Numbered from the stretch's first letter, positions 28,856 to 38,409 are shown. The stretch: 64,000 nt of DNA from CAZDKK01 sp964506245 (GCA_964506245.1 CAZDKK010000009.1:1-64000), one strand, 5' to 3'. Notes: generated by a model from the letters alone, not told the origin. Program-made: numbers and translations.

Positions 28856-29917
28856 TCAAGGCGTGTGCGCGGCCTCAGGGATCTGCTCGCTGGTGAGCAC
28901 AACTTTGCCGAGATTGCGACGTTCGTGCATGTGCGCGTGCGCGGCCGCCGCCCCGGCTGCGGTCAGCGGGAAGCAGCGATCGAGCACCGGGAAGAGCCGG
29001 CCGGCGGCGAAGTCGGGGAGCATCGCGGCATAGGCCTCGCGCAGGGCGTTCTCGCGGCTGCCCAGGTGGAGCAGATGAACGCCGTGCACGCTCCGGTTGG
29101 AGCCGATCAGGTCGCGGGGATGGATGCGCGGCATGCACAGCCAGGCCCCGGCTGCCCGCAGCCAGTCGCGCCGCGGGCCCGGCGCCGCCTGGCTCATCCC
29201 GTAGCAGACGAGGCGTCCGAGCGGCGCGAGCTGGCGCCAGCAGGCACGGGTGGCGGTCCCGCCGACCGCGTCGAGGGCGATGTCGAGGTTGCCCGGCCCG
29301 ATCGTCGCCCGGAGCTGACACTCCCAGTCGCCGCGCGAATCGAAGCAGGCCTCGGCGCCGAGTTTCGTCTCGACGAAATCGCGTTTGGCGGGCGTGCCGG
29401 CCGTGCCAAAGACGCGCAGACCGTGGCGGCGCGCGAGCTGGACGGCCGCGGTACCGACGCCGCCGCCCGCCCCCAGGACGAGCACCGTCTCCCCGGTGCG
29501 AGCCGCGCCCGTGCGGATGAGGCAGACCCAGGCGGTGAGAAACGCCACCGGCAGGGCCACGGCCTGCGTGGGCGTGAGCGTTCCGGGCCAGGGGAAGAGC
29601 TGGTCGGCCGGCAGGATGAGATCCCGCGCATAGCCGCCGTACCGCATGAGGGCCACGACCCGGTCGCCCGCTTGCCAGGCGGCCATGCCTTCGCCCGCCC
29701 GCACCACCTCCGCCGCCACCTCGAACCCGGGGCTGAAAGGCCGGGGCGGCACGGTGTCATACAACCCCACGCGCATCATGAGGTCGGCGAAGTTGACGCC
29801 CGCGGCCAGCACGCGCAGGTGCACCTCCCCCGGACGCGGGGCGCGCAGCGGGATCTCGCGCTCCACCAGGACCTCGGGCGGACCCAGCCGCTCGATGAGG
29901 ATGGCTCGCGTGTTCAT
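28856..29917 (-). CDS. Quinone oxidoreductase-like MDR dehydrogenase
   Basis: The 353-residue medium-chain dehydrogenase/reductase has the N-terminal GroES-like fold (RPGEVHLRVLAAGVNFADLMMRVG) and a Rossmann domain with the nucleotide-binding loop VLGAGGGVGTAAVQLARRHG. The catalytic and structural zinc cysteines of alcohol dehydrogenases are lacking, which fits the zinc-free NADPH:quinone reductase branch. It is cytoplasmic; the substrate is unknown. It resembles vertebrate VAT1-type proteins in the LYDTVPPRPFSPGFE stretch. It is a single gene, divergent from the secreted protein at 30262. Confidence 0.85.
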   Translation of the reverse strand: MNTRAILIERLGPPEVLVEREIPLRAPRPGEVHLRVLAAGVNFADLMMRVGLYDTVPPRPFSPGFEVAAEVVRAGEGMAAWQAGDRVVALMRYGGYARDLILPADQLFPWPGTLTPTQAVALPVAFLTAWVCLIRTGAARTGETVLVLGAGGGVGTAAVQLARRHGLRVFGTAGTPAKRDFVETKLGAEACFDSRGDWECQLRATIGPGNLDIALDAVGGTATRACWRQLAPLGRLVCYGMSQAAPGPRRDWLRAAGAWLCMPRIHPRDLIGSNRSVHGVHLLHLGSRENALREAYAAMLPDFAAGRLFPVLDRCFPLTAAGAAAAHAHMHERRNLGKVVLTSEQIPEAAHTP

Positions 29918-30261
29918 GGTGGAGCGAGCTTAGGCGAGAGAGCGCGCGCGGTCCACGGCCATCCGAAGGAGCGTCTGCCGCAAGCCGCCCCAGTGTGGCG
30001 TCGAGAATCGCGCAGTTCGCGGTCCTACGGGTCTTGGGTGCGGCTGGCTGTCTTGGGCAGCGGGTTCTGACTCCCCGCGGCCGGAGGCGGTGGCGCCCCG
30101 CCGAGGGTGCCGCGGCGAATTCTCGCCTCATCATGTGATTCCCGAAACAGGTCCCCGTTAACTCCGGTGAGAGGGCCAGCCGCGATTCGAGGGCGCCCCG
30201 ACCGCGGTCAGGCTGGCCCGGAACACCGGCATCGGGGATGGGTCCTCACGAGGAGGTGCAT
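29918..30261. other. Divergent intergenic region
   Basis: This 344-bp gap separates the oxidoreductase (minus) and secreted protein (plus) genes. It is GC-rich with a slightly AT-richer patch near 30110-30165. No RNA gene, repeat or convincing promoter box was identified. Confidence 0.35.
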
Positions 30262-31257
30262 ATGCGTCCGCGCGGCACCCTGGCACTGGCGATGCCAGCG
30301 CTGGTGCTTTCCTGCCTGCTGTGCCTGGCTCCGCCGTCCTGCCGCGAAGCCAGCGCTTGCTCCGTCATTTTCCACGATGACTTCAATGGGACCCTGGAGC
30401 CGGGGTGGAGTTGGATTCGAGAGAACCCCGCCACGTGGTGGCTGACCCCGACCAGCCTCCACATCGAGTCGGAGTACGGAGACCTGTGGTCCACCTGGAC
30501 GAACAACTGCCGGAACCTGTTGATCCGTCCAGCACCGCCGGCTGACTTCAGGATCGAAGCCCACCTGGTCGCGAACCTGGCCGCCAACGTCAACCAGGCT
30601 CTCATCGTCCTCTATGCCAACGATGACAACTACCTCCGATTCGGGCTCCTGAAGGGCACCGGGGCGCTCTACGTGAATCATGTTCACGAGGTGGGCGGGG
30701 GCCCGCAGCCACAGACGTATGACTACGGGGCGGGTGACATCTACCTGCGCGTCGAGAAGATCGGGATGCAGGCGACGATGTGGTTCAGCTTCAACGGAAC
30801 CGATTGGACCCAGCACCTCCCCACGATCGCGAGTCTCGGCTTCACCCCCGCGAACGTCGGGCTCGTCGCCTTCGATGGCTCGGAGCCGGCCAGCGCTTCG
30901 GTCGTGGACTACGACTGGTTCACCATCCTGTCCGAGCCGCTGTCGGGCGTCGGAGATCCGGCAGGCACGGGCCGGCAGTCAACCCTCGTCGTGCGGGGGA
31001 ATCCCGCGGAGGCCGGGAGGCCCCTCCACATTGACTTCGTCACGCCCGACGCCGGTCCGGTGAACCTGCGGCTCTTCGATGCCACGGGCGCTCTGGTCGC
31101 GACGCTCATGGACGGGGAGCTGCCGCCCGGAAGCCACACCGCCACCTGGACCGGCGCGGCAGAGAACGGCTGGCGACCGGTGCGCGCGGGAGTCTACTTC
31201 CTGTCGCTGACCGCCGGTCGCACGCGATCGACGTCCAGGGTCGTTCTCGTTCGTTGA
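30262..31257 (+). CDS. Secreted lectin-like protein with FlgD/T9SS-like C-terminus
   Basis: A 331-residue protein with a signal peptide (about 1-33). It has a concanavalin-like/DUF1349-type domain at about 38-230 (FHDDFNGTLEPGWSW, then LRFGLLKGTGALYVN) and an approximately 80-residue C-terminal beta-sandwich ending PVRAGVYFLSLTAGRTRSTS...VLVR. The latter resembles the FlgD-Ig/T9SS type A sorting module and recurs in four other proteins here. It is probably exported and possibly surface-attached; the ligand is unknown. AGGAGG 5 nt upstream selects the ATG at 30262 over 30238. Its 3' end converges on the interrupted propeller gene. Confidence 0.7.
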   Translation: MRPRGTLALAMPALVLSCLLCLAPPSCREASACSVIFHDDFNGTLEPGWSWIRENPATWWLTPTSLHIESEYGDLWSTWTNNCRNLLIRPAPPADFRIEAHLVANLAANVNQALIVLYANDDNYLRFGLLKGTGALYVNHVHEVGGGPQPQTYDYGAGDIYLRVEKIGMQATMWFSFNGTDWTQHLPTIASLGFTPANVGLVAFDGSEPASASVVDYDWFTILSEPLSGVGDPAGTGRQSTLVVRGNPAEAGRPLHIDFVTPDAGPVNLRLFDATGALVATLMDGELPPGSHTATWTGAAENGWRPVRAGVYFLSLTAGRTRSTSRVVLVR

Positions 31258-31299
31258 TATGGCGCTGGCCGCGCCTCACGTCCACCGCAGCCGGCACGG

Positions 31300-32010
31300 T
31301 CACGGGTTCAGCACGAATCCGGTGTGGACCCGAGCGTTTCCGGAATGGGCGTTCAAGTAGTACAGGCCCGCGGGGAGTCTGCGACCGTCGGGCGTCTTTC
31401 CGTCCCAGCGCAGCTCGTGATTCCCCTCGAACAGCGCGTCATCGGACAGCCGCGCCAGTCGACGTCCGTCCACCCCGTAGACAGCTACGCGGAGAGGCTG
31501 CTTGGCCGGCAAGTGCACTCGAATGGTGTCGCCCGGCCGGTAGGGGTTGGGGACGCACAGGTCGACCGCCAGCCGAGTCGAACCTGGGGATACATCGCTC
31601 ACGTCGGCCACCCAGTGCCCCATCCGCCAGGAAGGCGCCGCACCGGCGCCCATGAACTCGCCGCCGGCGTAGAGGCCGAATGGGCCAGAGCAGAGCACGG
31701 CCACCTCGTCATCCGTGCCCGCTCCCATGGGCTGCCACGCCTGCGCATCCCAGCGCGCCGCACGATAGAGGATCCGGTCCCCGCTCTGCATGAAATTGCC
31801 GGCCGCATGGAGCACGTCCCCGTACGTCTCGAGGGCAAAGACGTACTGGTAGTCGCCCATCTCGCCGCTGCCGAATCCCGCGCCCATGGGGCTCCACTGC
31901 GCGCCGTCCCAGCGGGCGATGCTGCGAGCGGCCAGGCCGCCATCCACGGTGGTGAAGTATCCGCCGACGAAGAGGTCACCCTGGAAGACCTCCAGGGACC
32001 AAACGGCGTC
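31300..32010 (-). pseudogene. C-terminal part of propeller protein, downstream of in-frame TGA
   Basis: This stretch is in the same frame as the gene ending in TGA at 32011-32013 and continues its repeat pattern without a gap (DAVWSLEVFQGDLFVGGYF directly after the stop). It carries two more repeat units and then a FlgD/T9SS-like module (CVPNPYRPGD ... GRRLPAGLYYLNAHSG). Reading begins with no ribosome site; the first in-frame candidate start is GTG at 31947. Most likely it was once the end of one protein of about 850 residues, and is now either lost, expressed by readthrough, or cut off by a sequencing error. Confidence 0.7.
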
Positions 32011-33846
32011 TCACCCCGGATCGTTCTCATCGATCCCCTGTCCCAGGGAGTGCCATCCGGTGCCGTTCCATGCAGCGATGCCGCTCATTCCGCCGCCGTT
32101 GTTGAAGCACCCGCCGGCGATCAGCTCGCCATCGTGAACGGCCAGCGCCATCACGTAGCTTCCGGGGATTCCGGGGCCCAGCGCGTGCCACTGCGCGCCG
32201 TCCCAGCGGGCGATGTTGGGCGTGTCGACGTCCCCCGCGCGCGCGAAGCTGCCGGCCGCGATGAGGTCGCCGGCGTAGACGGCCAGGTCATACACGTAGC
32301 CCTGGATCCCGCTGCCCAACGGCCGCCAGAGCTCCCCGTCCCAGGCCGCGATCCTGTTCATCGGAACACCACCGGAATGCAGGAAGTACCCGCCCGCGAT
32401 GAGGTCTCCCCCGTATTCGGTCAGCGCGCAGACATCGCCTCCCAATCCCGCCCCCAGGGGCTGCCACTGGTCCCCGGCGAGGCGGGCGACCCGTTCGCAG
32501 GGGACACCCCCGGCGCTGGTGAATTCCCCGGCGGCCACGAGATCGCCGTCCCACCAGGCCAGGTCGCCCACGCCGGCGGACAACCCGAGCCCGGGCGACG
32601 CTGCTGGACCGACCGACGACCAATCGGCGCCGTTCCAAGCGGCGATGCAGTTGGCCGTGACGCCTCCCGCGCTCGAGAAGAGCCCGGCGGCGATGAGTTC
32701 GTCACCGTAGGAGGCGATCCCCGTCACACGATCCCCGGTTACGCCGCTGCTCAGCGCGTGCCAGGCGCTTCCATCCCACTGGGCAATGCGCCCCAGGAAT
32801 TCCCCGCCGCTGGTGTTGAAGCGACCGCCGGCGTAGAGCGCTCCGTCGTGCACCCCAAGCGACATGACCTCGTTGTTCAGTCCGTTGGCCAGAGGATGCC
32901 AGTTGACGCCATCCCAGCGGGCAATGCGCGCCCGGCTTTCCCCACCTGCTTGCGTGAAGTCGCCCCCGGCGATCAAGTCGCCGCCATAGACGGTGAGAGC
33001 ACGCACGAGTTCGTTTGTGCCCTCGGCCAACGGCGTCCAGGTCGTGCCGTTCCACGCGGCGATGTGCTGCGCGGGAGCGCCTCCGGCAACCACGAACGAG
33101 CCGCCGGCGATCAGCTGGCCGTTGTACTCACAGAGGGACCAGACCGTGTTGTCGAGCCCAGGTAGCACCGCGTGCCAGGCCGAGCCGTCCCAGCGGGCGA
33201 TGCGCTGGGCGCTCACTCCGCCGACGGAGGTAAAGGAGCCGGCGACGTAGAGGTCTCCTTGAAACGAGCACATAGCATAGATGTTACCGTCGGGATCTCC
33301 TTCTCCCAGCGGGAACCACGCTGTTCCATCCCAGCCGGCGATCCTGCGGAAGGGGGGGTACTCACCAGCGAACCAGAAGCTGCCGGCCACGATGAGATCG
33401 CCGTCGTAGACGGCCATGTCGTTGGCGATGCCCGAAAGCCCCGCGCCGAGGGCGTGCCAGTCCGTGCCGTCCCACGCGGCGATGTGGCGCGCATGCACGC
33501 CGCCCACCTCGATGAACTCCCCGGCGGCCACCAACATGTCGTCGTAGACGCTGAGGCAGTTGACCGTGTGGTTGGCGCCCGGAACAGGGGACGGGTTGCC
33601 GAAACCCGGGATCCAGTCGCCGGTCCGGTTGTCCTCCGGCCCGGCCAGCGGGAAGCCGCCCGCAATCACGCCCGAGAGCGGCTGGCGCTCCCAAGGGGCC
33701 GGAGGCCCTTGGCAGCCGCGGCAGTGGAGCGACTTCTTTCCGAGAATGACATTCGGCGAATCGGCCGGTGCGCTGGGCAAGCCGCACAGAACGGCGAAGG
33801 CGATCGAACTGAGGGCGCAAAGGGATCGTACGTTGCGTCGTGTCAT
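32011..33846 (-). CDS. Secreted repeat (beta-propeller) protein, ended by premature TGA
   Basis: A signal peptide (about 1-27 from the ATG at 33846) is followed by roughly a dozen units of about 43 residues. Each has the pattern 'W-G-x-x-W-x-x-L-G-x-G ... L-Y-x-G-G-x-F', with recurring IARWDG or IAAWNG. This is typical of delta-60/kelch-like propeller repeats in secreted proteins. The reading frame ends at TGA (32011-32013) in the middle of a unit, after GIDENDPG. The same frame then continues for 237 codons with intact repeats and a C-terminal sorting-like module. Function is unknown; surface or extracellular. A perfect TATAAT lies about 75 bp upstream. Confidence 0.75.
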   Translation of the reverse strand: MTRRNVRSLCALSSIAFAVLCGLPSAPADSPNVILGKKSLHCRGCQGPPAPWERQPLSGVIAGGFPLAGPEDNRTGDWIPGFGNPSPVPGANHTVNCLSVYDDMLVAAGEFIEVGGVHARHIAAWDGTDWHALGAGLSGIANDMAVYDGDLIVAGSFWFAGEYPPFRRIAGWDGTAWFPLGEGDPDGNIYAMCSFQGDLYVAGSFTSVGGVSAQRIARWDGSAWHAVLPGLDNTVWSLCEYNGQLIAGGSFVVAGGAPAQHIAAWNGTTWTPLAEGTNELVRALTVYGGDLIAGGDFTQAGGESRARIARWDGVNWHPLANGLNNEVMSLGVHDGALYAGGRFNTSGGEFLGRIAQWDGSAWHALSSGVTGDRVTGIASYGDELIAAGLFSSAGGVTANCIAAWNGADWSSVGPAASPGLGLSAGVGDLAWWDGDLVAAGEFTSAGGVPCERVARLAGDQWQPLGAGLGGDVCALTEYGGDLIAGGYFLHSGGVPMNRIAAWDGELWRPLGSGIQGYVYDLAVYAGDLIAAGSFARAGDVDTPNIARWDGAQWHALGPGIPGSYVMALAVHDGELIAGGCFNNGGGMSGIAAWNGTGWHSLGQGIDENDPG

Positions 33847-34192
33847 GGCCGGACCCCCTGGGTGAACGCGAAGCGCCGACATGGGGCAATGGCGGTCTCA
33901 ACAGCTGTCCCGAAGCCAATTATAGGACAGTGGGCGAGTCATCCGCAAACGGCGGCGCAGGGAGGCGCGTGATCCGGCCGTGCACCCTCGCAGCCCCTCG
34001 GCCAGGTCCTGACGCAATCCCCGGTCTTCGCGCACGTCCCTGAGTCGCACCGTGACTGGCCATCGGCAGTGCGTCCCCCGCCGCCCTTCCCATCGCGGGC
34101 CTCACTCGCTATCCTGCGCCAGAGACGCGCGGAGGCCCGCGCCGCCGTGGCGCCCGACCGGAGTTGCCAGCCACCAGAGGGGGTGTGTGAGC
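33847..34192. other. Divergent intergenic region
   Basis: This 346-bp gap lies between the propeller gene (minus) and the M18 aminopeptidase (plus). It contains one promoter-like element for the minus strand (listed separately). I see no RNA gene or repeat. Confidence 0.4.
33919..33948 (-). promoter_or_regulatory. Sigma-70-like promoter for the propeller gene
   Basis: On the minus strand TTGCGG (33948-33943) and a perfect TATAAT (33924-33919) are separated by 18 nt. The -10 stands out against the GC-rich background, and the propeller start codon lies 72 nt downstream. The -35 matches consensus at only three positions. Confidence 0.5.
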
Positions 34193-35500
34193 ATGATGCC
34201 CAACGACGTTCGCGCCACCGCGCGCGACCTGCTGCAGTTCATCGACGCCTCCCCGACCGCGGCCCACGCGGTTGCGGAGGCCTGCCGGCGGCTCGAGCAG
34301 GCCGGATTCCGGCGCTTGAACGAGGCTGATGCCTGGAAGCTCTCGCGCGGTGACCGCTTCTTCGTCGTCCGCCACCACCACTCGGTGATCGCGGCGATCG
34401 TGGGGCGCGAGCCTGCGTCGGCAGCCGGGTTTCGCATCGCTGGGGCGCACACGGACGCACCGGGGCTGCGTGTGAAGCCGAATGCCCCCTACGCCGCCAA
34501 TGGCTACGTGCAGCTCGGCGTCGAGGTCTACGGCGGCCCCCTGCTGGCGAGCTGGACCGACCGTGACCTCACCCTGGCGGGCAAGCTCCACGTGAGCGCC
34601 GCGGGCGACCCGGCGCACGTCGTGTTGGTGCGCAGCGAGCGGCCCCTGTGCCGCATCCCGCAGCTCGCGATCCACTTCAACCGCGAGGTCAACGACAAGG
34701 GGCTCATCCTCAACAAGCAGCAGCACCTGCCGCCGATTTGCGGCTTGGGCGCGCAGGAGTCGCTCGACGCAGGGCGCGTGCTGGCCCTGCTGGCCGCGCA
34801 GGCTGGGGTTGCCGCGGGGGATATCGTGGCGGCAGACCTCGAAGTGGTCGACACACAGCCGGCGGCTTTCGGCGGACTGGACGAAGAGTTCATCTTCGCG
34901 CCGCGCATCGACAATCTGTCCGGCAGCCACGCGGTGCTCTCGGCGCTGCTGCGCGTCGCCGATGCGCCCGCAGCCACGTGCATCGCCGCGCTCTTCGACA
35001 GCGAAGAGATCGGCTCGCAGACGCTGGCCGGGGCGGGTTCGCACTTCCTGGATGCGTTGCTCGAGCGCATCGCGCTGCACGGCGGTGGGAGCCGCGAGGA
35101 CTGGCACCGCGCCCTGGCCAGCAGCCTCTTCGTCTCGGTCGACTGCGCCCACGCGGTTCACCCCAACTTCCCCGACTTCCACGATCCGCAGCACCGGCCC
35201 CAGCTCAACGGCGGACCGGTCATCAAGACCAACGCCCAGCAGCGCTACGCAACCGATCCGCTGACCGCCCACTGGTTCGCGCAGTGTGCGGCGCGCGCGG
35301 GCGTGCCGGTGCAGCGCTACGTCCACCGGACCGACCTGGCGTGTGGTTCGACCATCGGCCCGATGACAGCCACCCGCCTGGGCGTTCCAGCCGTCGACGT
35401 CGGCAGCCCGATGCTGTCGATGCACTCGATCCGCGAGACCGGGGGCGCGGGGGATCAGGAGCTGATGGTCCGCACGCTGCGCGAGCACTACGTCGGATGA
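34193..35500 (+). CDS. M18 family aminopeptidase
   Basis: The 435-residue metallopeptidase matches bacterial aspartyl-aminopeptidase-type M18 enzymes in length. Metal-site motifs are visible: RIAGAHTDAPGLRVKP, a central ALFDSEEIGSQTLAGAGS with the catalytic Glu pair, SVDCAHAVHPNFPDFHD, and the late GSTIGPMTATRLGVPAVDVGSPMLSMHSIRE. It removes N-terminal residues from peptides in the cytoplasm with two metal ions. Two adjacent ATGs (34193, 34196) follow a GAGGGGG site. Its TGA overlaps the next gene's ATG (ATGA), so the methyltransferase is probably translated by coupling. Confidence 0.92.
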   Translation: MMPNDVRATARDLLQFIDASPTAAHAVAEACRRLEQAGFRRLNEADAWKLSRGDRFFVVRHHHSVIAAIVGREPASAAGFRIAGAHTDAPGLRVKPNAPYAANGYVQLGVEVYGGPLLASWTDRDLTLAGKLHVSAAGDPAHVVLVRSERPLCRIPQLAIHFNREVNDKGLILNKQQHLPPICGLGAQESLDAGRVLALLAAQAGVAAGDIVAADLEVVDTQPAAFGGLDEEFIFAPRIDNLSGSHAVLSALLRVADAPAATCIAALFDSEEIGSQTLAGAGSHFLDALLERIALHGGGSREDWHRALASSLFVSVDCAHAVHPNFPDFHDPQHRPQLNGGPVIKTNAQQRYATDPLTAHWFAQCAARAGVPVQRYVHRTDLACGSTIGPMTATRLGVPAVDVGSPMLSMHSIRETGGAGDQELMVRTLREHYVG

Positions 35501-36243
35501 GCCGGGCCCGCGGTGAAGGCTCCCGCGACCCGGCCCGGGTTCGGGCGATGTTCGACCGTATCGCCCGGCGCTACCGCCTGGCCAATCGGGTGATCACCTT
35601 CGGCCGCGATCGCGCCTGGCGCCGGGCCGCGATCCGCGCCGCCGCGCTGGCCCCGGGCGGCCGATTGCTCGACGTGGGCGCCGGCACCGGGGATCTCGCC
35701 CTGACCGCCCGGGCGGGCGACCCGCACCTGCGGGTCGTGGCGGTCGATTTCACGCGCGGGATGCTGGCCGCGGGCCGGCGCGCCGATCCCGATCCGGGCA
35801 TTCTCTGGTGCTGCAGCGACGCGCGGCGGTTGCCCTTCCGCGACGGCACCTTCGACGCCGTCGTCTCGGGCTACCTGCTGCGCAACGTGCCCGACCCGGC
35901 GGAGGCGCTGCGCGAACAGGCGCGCGTCGTGCGCCCGGGGGGTCGCGTCGTCTGCCTCGAGACGGCGCCGCCCTCCGCGCACCGCGCGGGGTGGCTGACC
36001 GGCTTCTACCTCCGACGCGTCATGCCCGCGCTCGGGTGGCTGGTCACGGGCGACCGCAGGGCCTACGGGTATCTCGGCAACACGACGCAGGCGTTCCTGG
36101 CCCCGGAGGATCTGGCGGCGCTGATGCGCGGGGCGGGGCTGGAGAACGTGACCTGGCACCCGGGGACGCTCGGCGTGGTCGCGATCCACACGGGCGCGAA
36201 GCGCGCCGGGCCCAGAACAGCACGGGACGCCAAGAAAACGTGA
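35497..36243 (+). CDS. MenG/UbiE-type quinone methyltransferase
   Basis: A 248-residue class I SAM methyltransferase with motif I LLDVGAGTGDLAL, DARRLPFRDGTFDAVVSGYLLRNV (the UbiE post-I/II region) and RVVRPGGRVVCLE. The late YLGNTTQAFLAPEDLAALM resembles the UbiE signature near the C-terminus. The likely reaction is C-methylation of demethylmenaquinone to menaquinone, although no other quinone gene is nearby to confirm the substrate. It overlaps the M18 gene stop by 4 nt. The C-terminal end is Lys/Arg-rich. Confidence 0.8.
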   Translation: MSRARGEGSRDPARVRAMFDRIARRYRLANRVITFGRDRAWRRAAIRAAALAPGGRLLDVGAGTGDLALTARAGDPHLRVVAVDFTRGMLAAGRRADPDPGILWCCSDARRLPFRDGTFDAVVSGYLLRNVPDPAEALREQARVVRPGGRVVCLETAPPSAHRAGWLTGFYLRRVMPALGWLVTGDRRAYGYLGNTTQAFLAPEDLAALMRGAGLENVTWHPGTLGVVAIHTGAKRAGPRTARDAKKT

Positions 36244-36622
36244 TTGCAGTCTGCACGGCGACCGCCCGCCCGCCGCCAGACCCTCGCGCATGGCTGAGAT
36301 CGATCGGGACCTCCAACCTCAAGCAGGGGCCCAGATGGAACTGTGAGCACCGCGGCCCCGGCGACTGGCACACCCCGTGCTGGTGTTTACGAGCGCAAGC
36401 CACCCGGCTTGGCTTACGACGCCAGCGGGCAAGGCGAGCAGTGCGGCCGAGCGAAACACGGATTCCGACCGCACGAGACCGATTCCGGCAGGCAGGCGCG
36501 ACACCGCACCCGATCGACTCCACCGTCTCCTGTGCGACCGTCCGATGAGCACAGCTCGCCCATGAGCGCGGGCGAGGATCCTGCGGCCGTCCCCTGCCAC
36601 CGCTGCGAAAGGAGTGCAGCCC
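36244..36622. other. Intergenic region, nothing recognised
   Basis: This 379-bp gap lies between the methyltransferase and the lipoprotein on the same strand. Frames crossing it have no recognisable protein. It presumably contains the lipoprotein promoter, but I could not pick a clear pair of boxes. Confidence 0.35.
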
Positions 36623-37564
36623 ATGCGTACGAAATGGTTGGTCCTCGGCTCGGCCCTGCTGCCTATGCTGGGCATACTGGGGTGTTCTGAATCGCTCGAC
36701 GGGTCGAACACGGCCACGCGGCCCAGCGTCGCGCCGGTGGTCCAATCGGTGGTCGACCCGTGCGGTGACGCTCTGGCCGTCCGCTTCCTCGCAGGCCAGA
36801 CCATCGAGGTCGGGACGGTGACCGTCTCCAACGACGGGTCGCAGCTATGCGTGAGGATCGAGACGACCGGCGGCTGGGTGATGGAAGAGACCCACGTGGC
36901 CATCGCACGCCATCCATGGGAGTTCCCGCAGACCGGCTCCGGCAATCCAAAGGTTGGTCAGTTTGCGCTGGCAGCCGAGCACAACCCGCCTGTCGCTGAC
37001 TTCGAGCATTGCATCAACCTCGCGGAGTACGGCTATGGCGCGGACGACTCGGTCTATGTCGCGGCCCACGGCGCTGTCGTGCTGCTCGATGCTGGCGGCC
37101 AGGTGATCCAGAGCGAGACCGCCTGGGGCGAGGGGACGCCGTTCCCCGGGAACAACTGGGCGATGTATCTCGGACATACGGTTCAGGCGTGCACGCCGCC
37201 GCCGGGGGAATCGATCACGGTGACCTACCCCGACGGTGGGGATCTCTGCCTGAATGACCATGTCATGATCACCTGGGAGATCCACTCTGAGTGCGCTGCC
37301 GTGACGATCGAGCTCCTGCAAGGTGGACTGAGCAGAACACTCGCCGAGGGAGTCCCGAGCAGTGGCGGTGAGGAATACCCCTACGTCGGCACATACGTTT
37401 GGCAGGGTGTCGAGGGCTTCGAAAGCGCGATCAGCGGCTACACCATTCGGGTGGTCGGCGTGAGCCCCTCGGGTGAGCTGGGCGAGCCTTACACGCTCTG
37501 CGGCGTCGAGGACGAGAGCGAAACGTTCTCGATCATCGACTGCACCGGCGGCGGCGAGGAATAG
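36623..37564 (+). CDS. Surface lipoprotein with Ig-like (Kre9/Knh1-like) C-terminal domain
   Basis: The signal peptide ends in the lipobox LGILGC (C21) followed by SESLDG, predicting lipid anchoring. Residues 45-195 contain repeated Asp/Gly-rich beta structure with no family I know. From about 200 a Ser/Thr-rich Ig-like domain opens with SITVTYPDGGDLCLNDHVMI and continues through WEIHSECAAVTIELL and YTIRVVGVSPSG, the pattern of Kre9/Knh1-type domains in secreted bacterial proteins. The start at 36623 is set by AAAGGAG 8 nt upstream; GTG at 36614 is less likely. A strong hairpin follows the stop. Confidence 0.65.
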   Translation: MRTKWLVLGSALLPMLGILGCSESLDGSNTATRPSVAPVVQSVVDPCGDALAVRFLAGQTIEVGTVTVSNDGSQLCVRIETTGGWVMEETHVAIARHPWEFPQTGSGNPKVGQFALAAEHNPPVADFEHCINLAEYGYGADDSVYVAAHGAVVLLDAGGQVIQSETAWGEGTPFPGNNWAMYLGHTVQACTPPPGESITVTYPDGGDLCLNDHVMITWEIHSECAAVTIELLQGGLSRTLAEGVPSSGGEEYPYVGTYVWQGVEGFESAISGYTIRVVGVSPSGELGEPYTLCGVEDESETFSIIDCTGGGEE

Positions 37565-37596
37565 CAGTCCCCGACGGCCATCCTCAATCCGGCCAC

Positions 37597-37630
37597 CCGG
37601 CGGGGAGGTCCCTTGCGACCTCCCCGCCGG
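37597..37630. terminator. Bidirectional hairpin terminator
   Basis: CCGGCGGGGAGGTC and GACCTCCCCGCCGG form a perfect 14-bp stem around a 6-nt loop. It lies 32 bp after the lipoprotein stop and before the end of the convergent methyltransferase gene. Only a short T stretch (GTTTCC) follows on the plus strand. Position between convergent genes supports termination in both directions. Confidence 0.65.
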
Positions 37631-37719
37631 ACCCGTTTCCAGCGTCGTCCCGTGAGCCGGGAATCCCAGTCTCGGCCACGACCCACTCTCTCCGAGATCC
37701 TTGCGGGCTTCCCGCTCGT

Positions 37720-38391
37720 CTACCGCCTTCCCGCCACGAGCACGATCCGATCATCCTCACACAGCGCCTCGCCCCGAAACGCCTCCCGCAATGCCTCCAG
37801 CCGCTCGAGCCAGTACCGGTCCCGCGGACTGCGCGCCGCGAAGCACCCATAGCCTTCGTAGAACTCATCGAGCGAGACCGGCCGATCAGAGCGCGTGACC
37901 TCGACCGCGATCACGTCTGCAATCGACCGCAGACAGGCCTCCAGGACGCCGGGCGACAGATGCCGTTCGTGGGGAAACCCCACCTCCCGCTGGAGATCGA
38001 GGAAGAGCCCCTGGGCCTCGAAGGTGCGCCGCTTGGCGTCGCTGCGCAGGTCGTCCACGGGCTCCTCGATCACCACATGGCGGGAGGAAACGCGCACCAT
38101 CTCGTGCAGGGCCTGTTCCCAGTCCCCGATGTGGTGCAGCGTGTCGCGCGCCACAACCAGCGTGAAGGCCCGGTCGCGGAAGGCCAGGGCACGGGCGTCG
38201 CTGCAGCAGAAGCGGATCGGGGAAGTGGACCTGAGCGCCAACCATCGCTCGCACAGTGCCGCTGCGTTATCGACGGCCGTCACGCTCAGGCTGTGGCGCG
38301 TCAGGTACCCCGAATGCCGCCCGCAGCCGCAGCCGACCTCGAGGACCGAACCTGCGTCCAGGGAGGACAGCCATGCTTCGAGCCTGTCCAC
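37720..38391 (-). CDS. Class I SAM-dependent methyltransferase
   Basis: The 223-residue protein has motif I SVLEVGCGCGRHSGYL and the methyltransferase-11-like stretch SDARALAFRDRAFTLVVARDTLHHIGD. The substrate is unknown. GTG start at 38391 follows a GGGGGAG site and lies 18 bp after the aminotransferase stop, making it the last gene of a four-gene minus-strand operon with lactate permease, YbaK and the aminotransferase. Confidence 0.75.
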   Translation of the reverse strand: MDRLEAWLSSLDAGSVLEVGCGCGRHSGYLTRHSLSVTAVDNAAALCERWLALRSTSPIRFCCSDARALAFRDRAFTLVVARDTLHHIGDWEQALHEMVRVSSRHVVIEEPVDDLRSDAKRRTFEAQGLFLDLQREVGFPHERHLSPGVLEACLRSIADVIAVEVTRSDRPVSLDEFYEGYGCFAARSPRDRYWLERLEALREAFRGEALCEDDRIVLVAGRR

Positions 38392-38409
38392 GCCTGCTCC
38401 CCCAGCCCT

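Noticed and set aside
32011..32013. Selenocysteine codon at the internal TGA
   Set aside because: No SECIS-like hairpin is apparent immediately after it, repeat neighbours do not have Cys at this place, and no selenoprotein genes are nearby.
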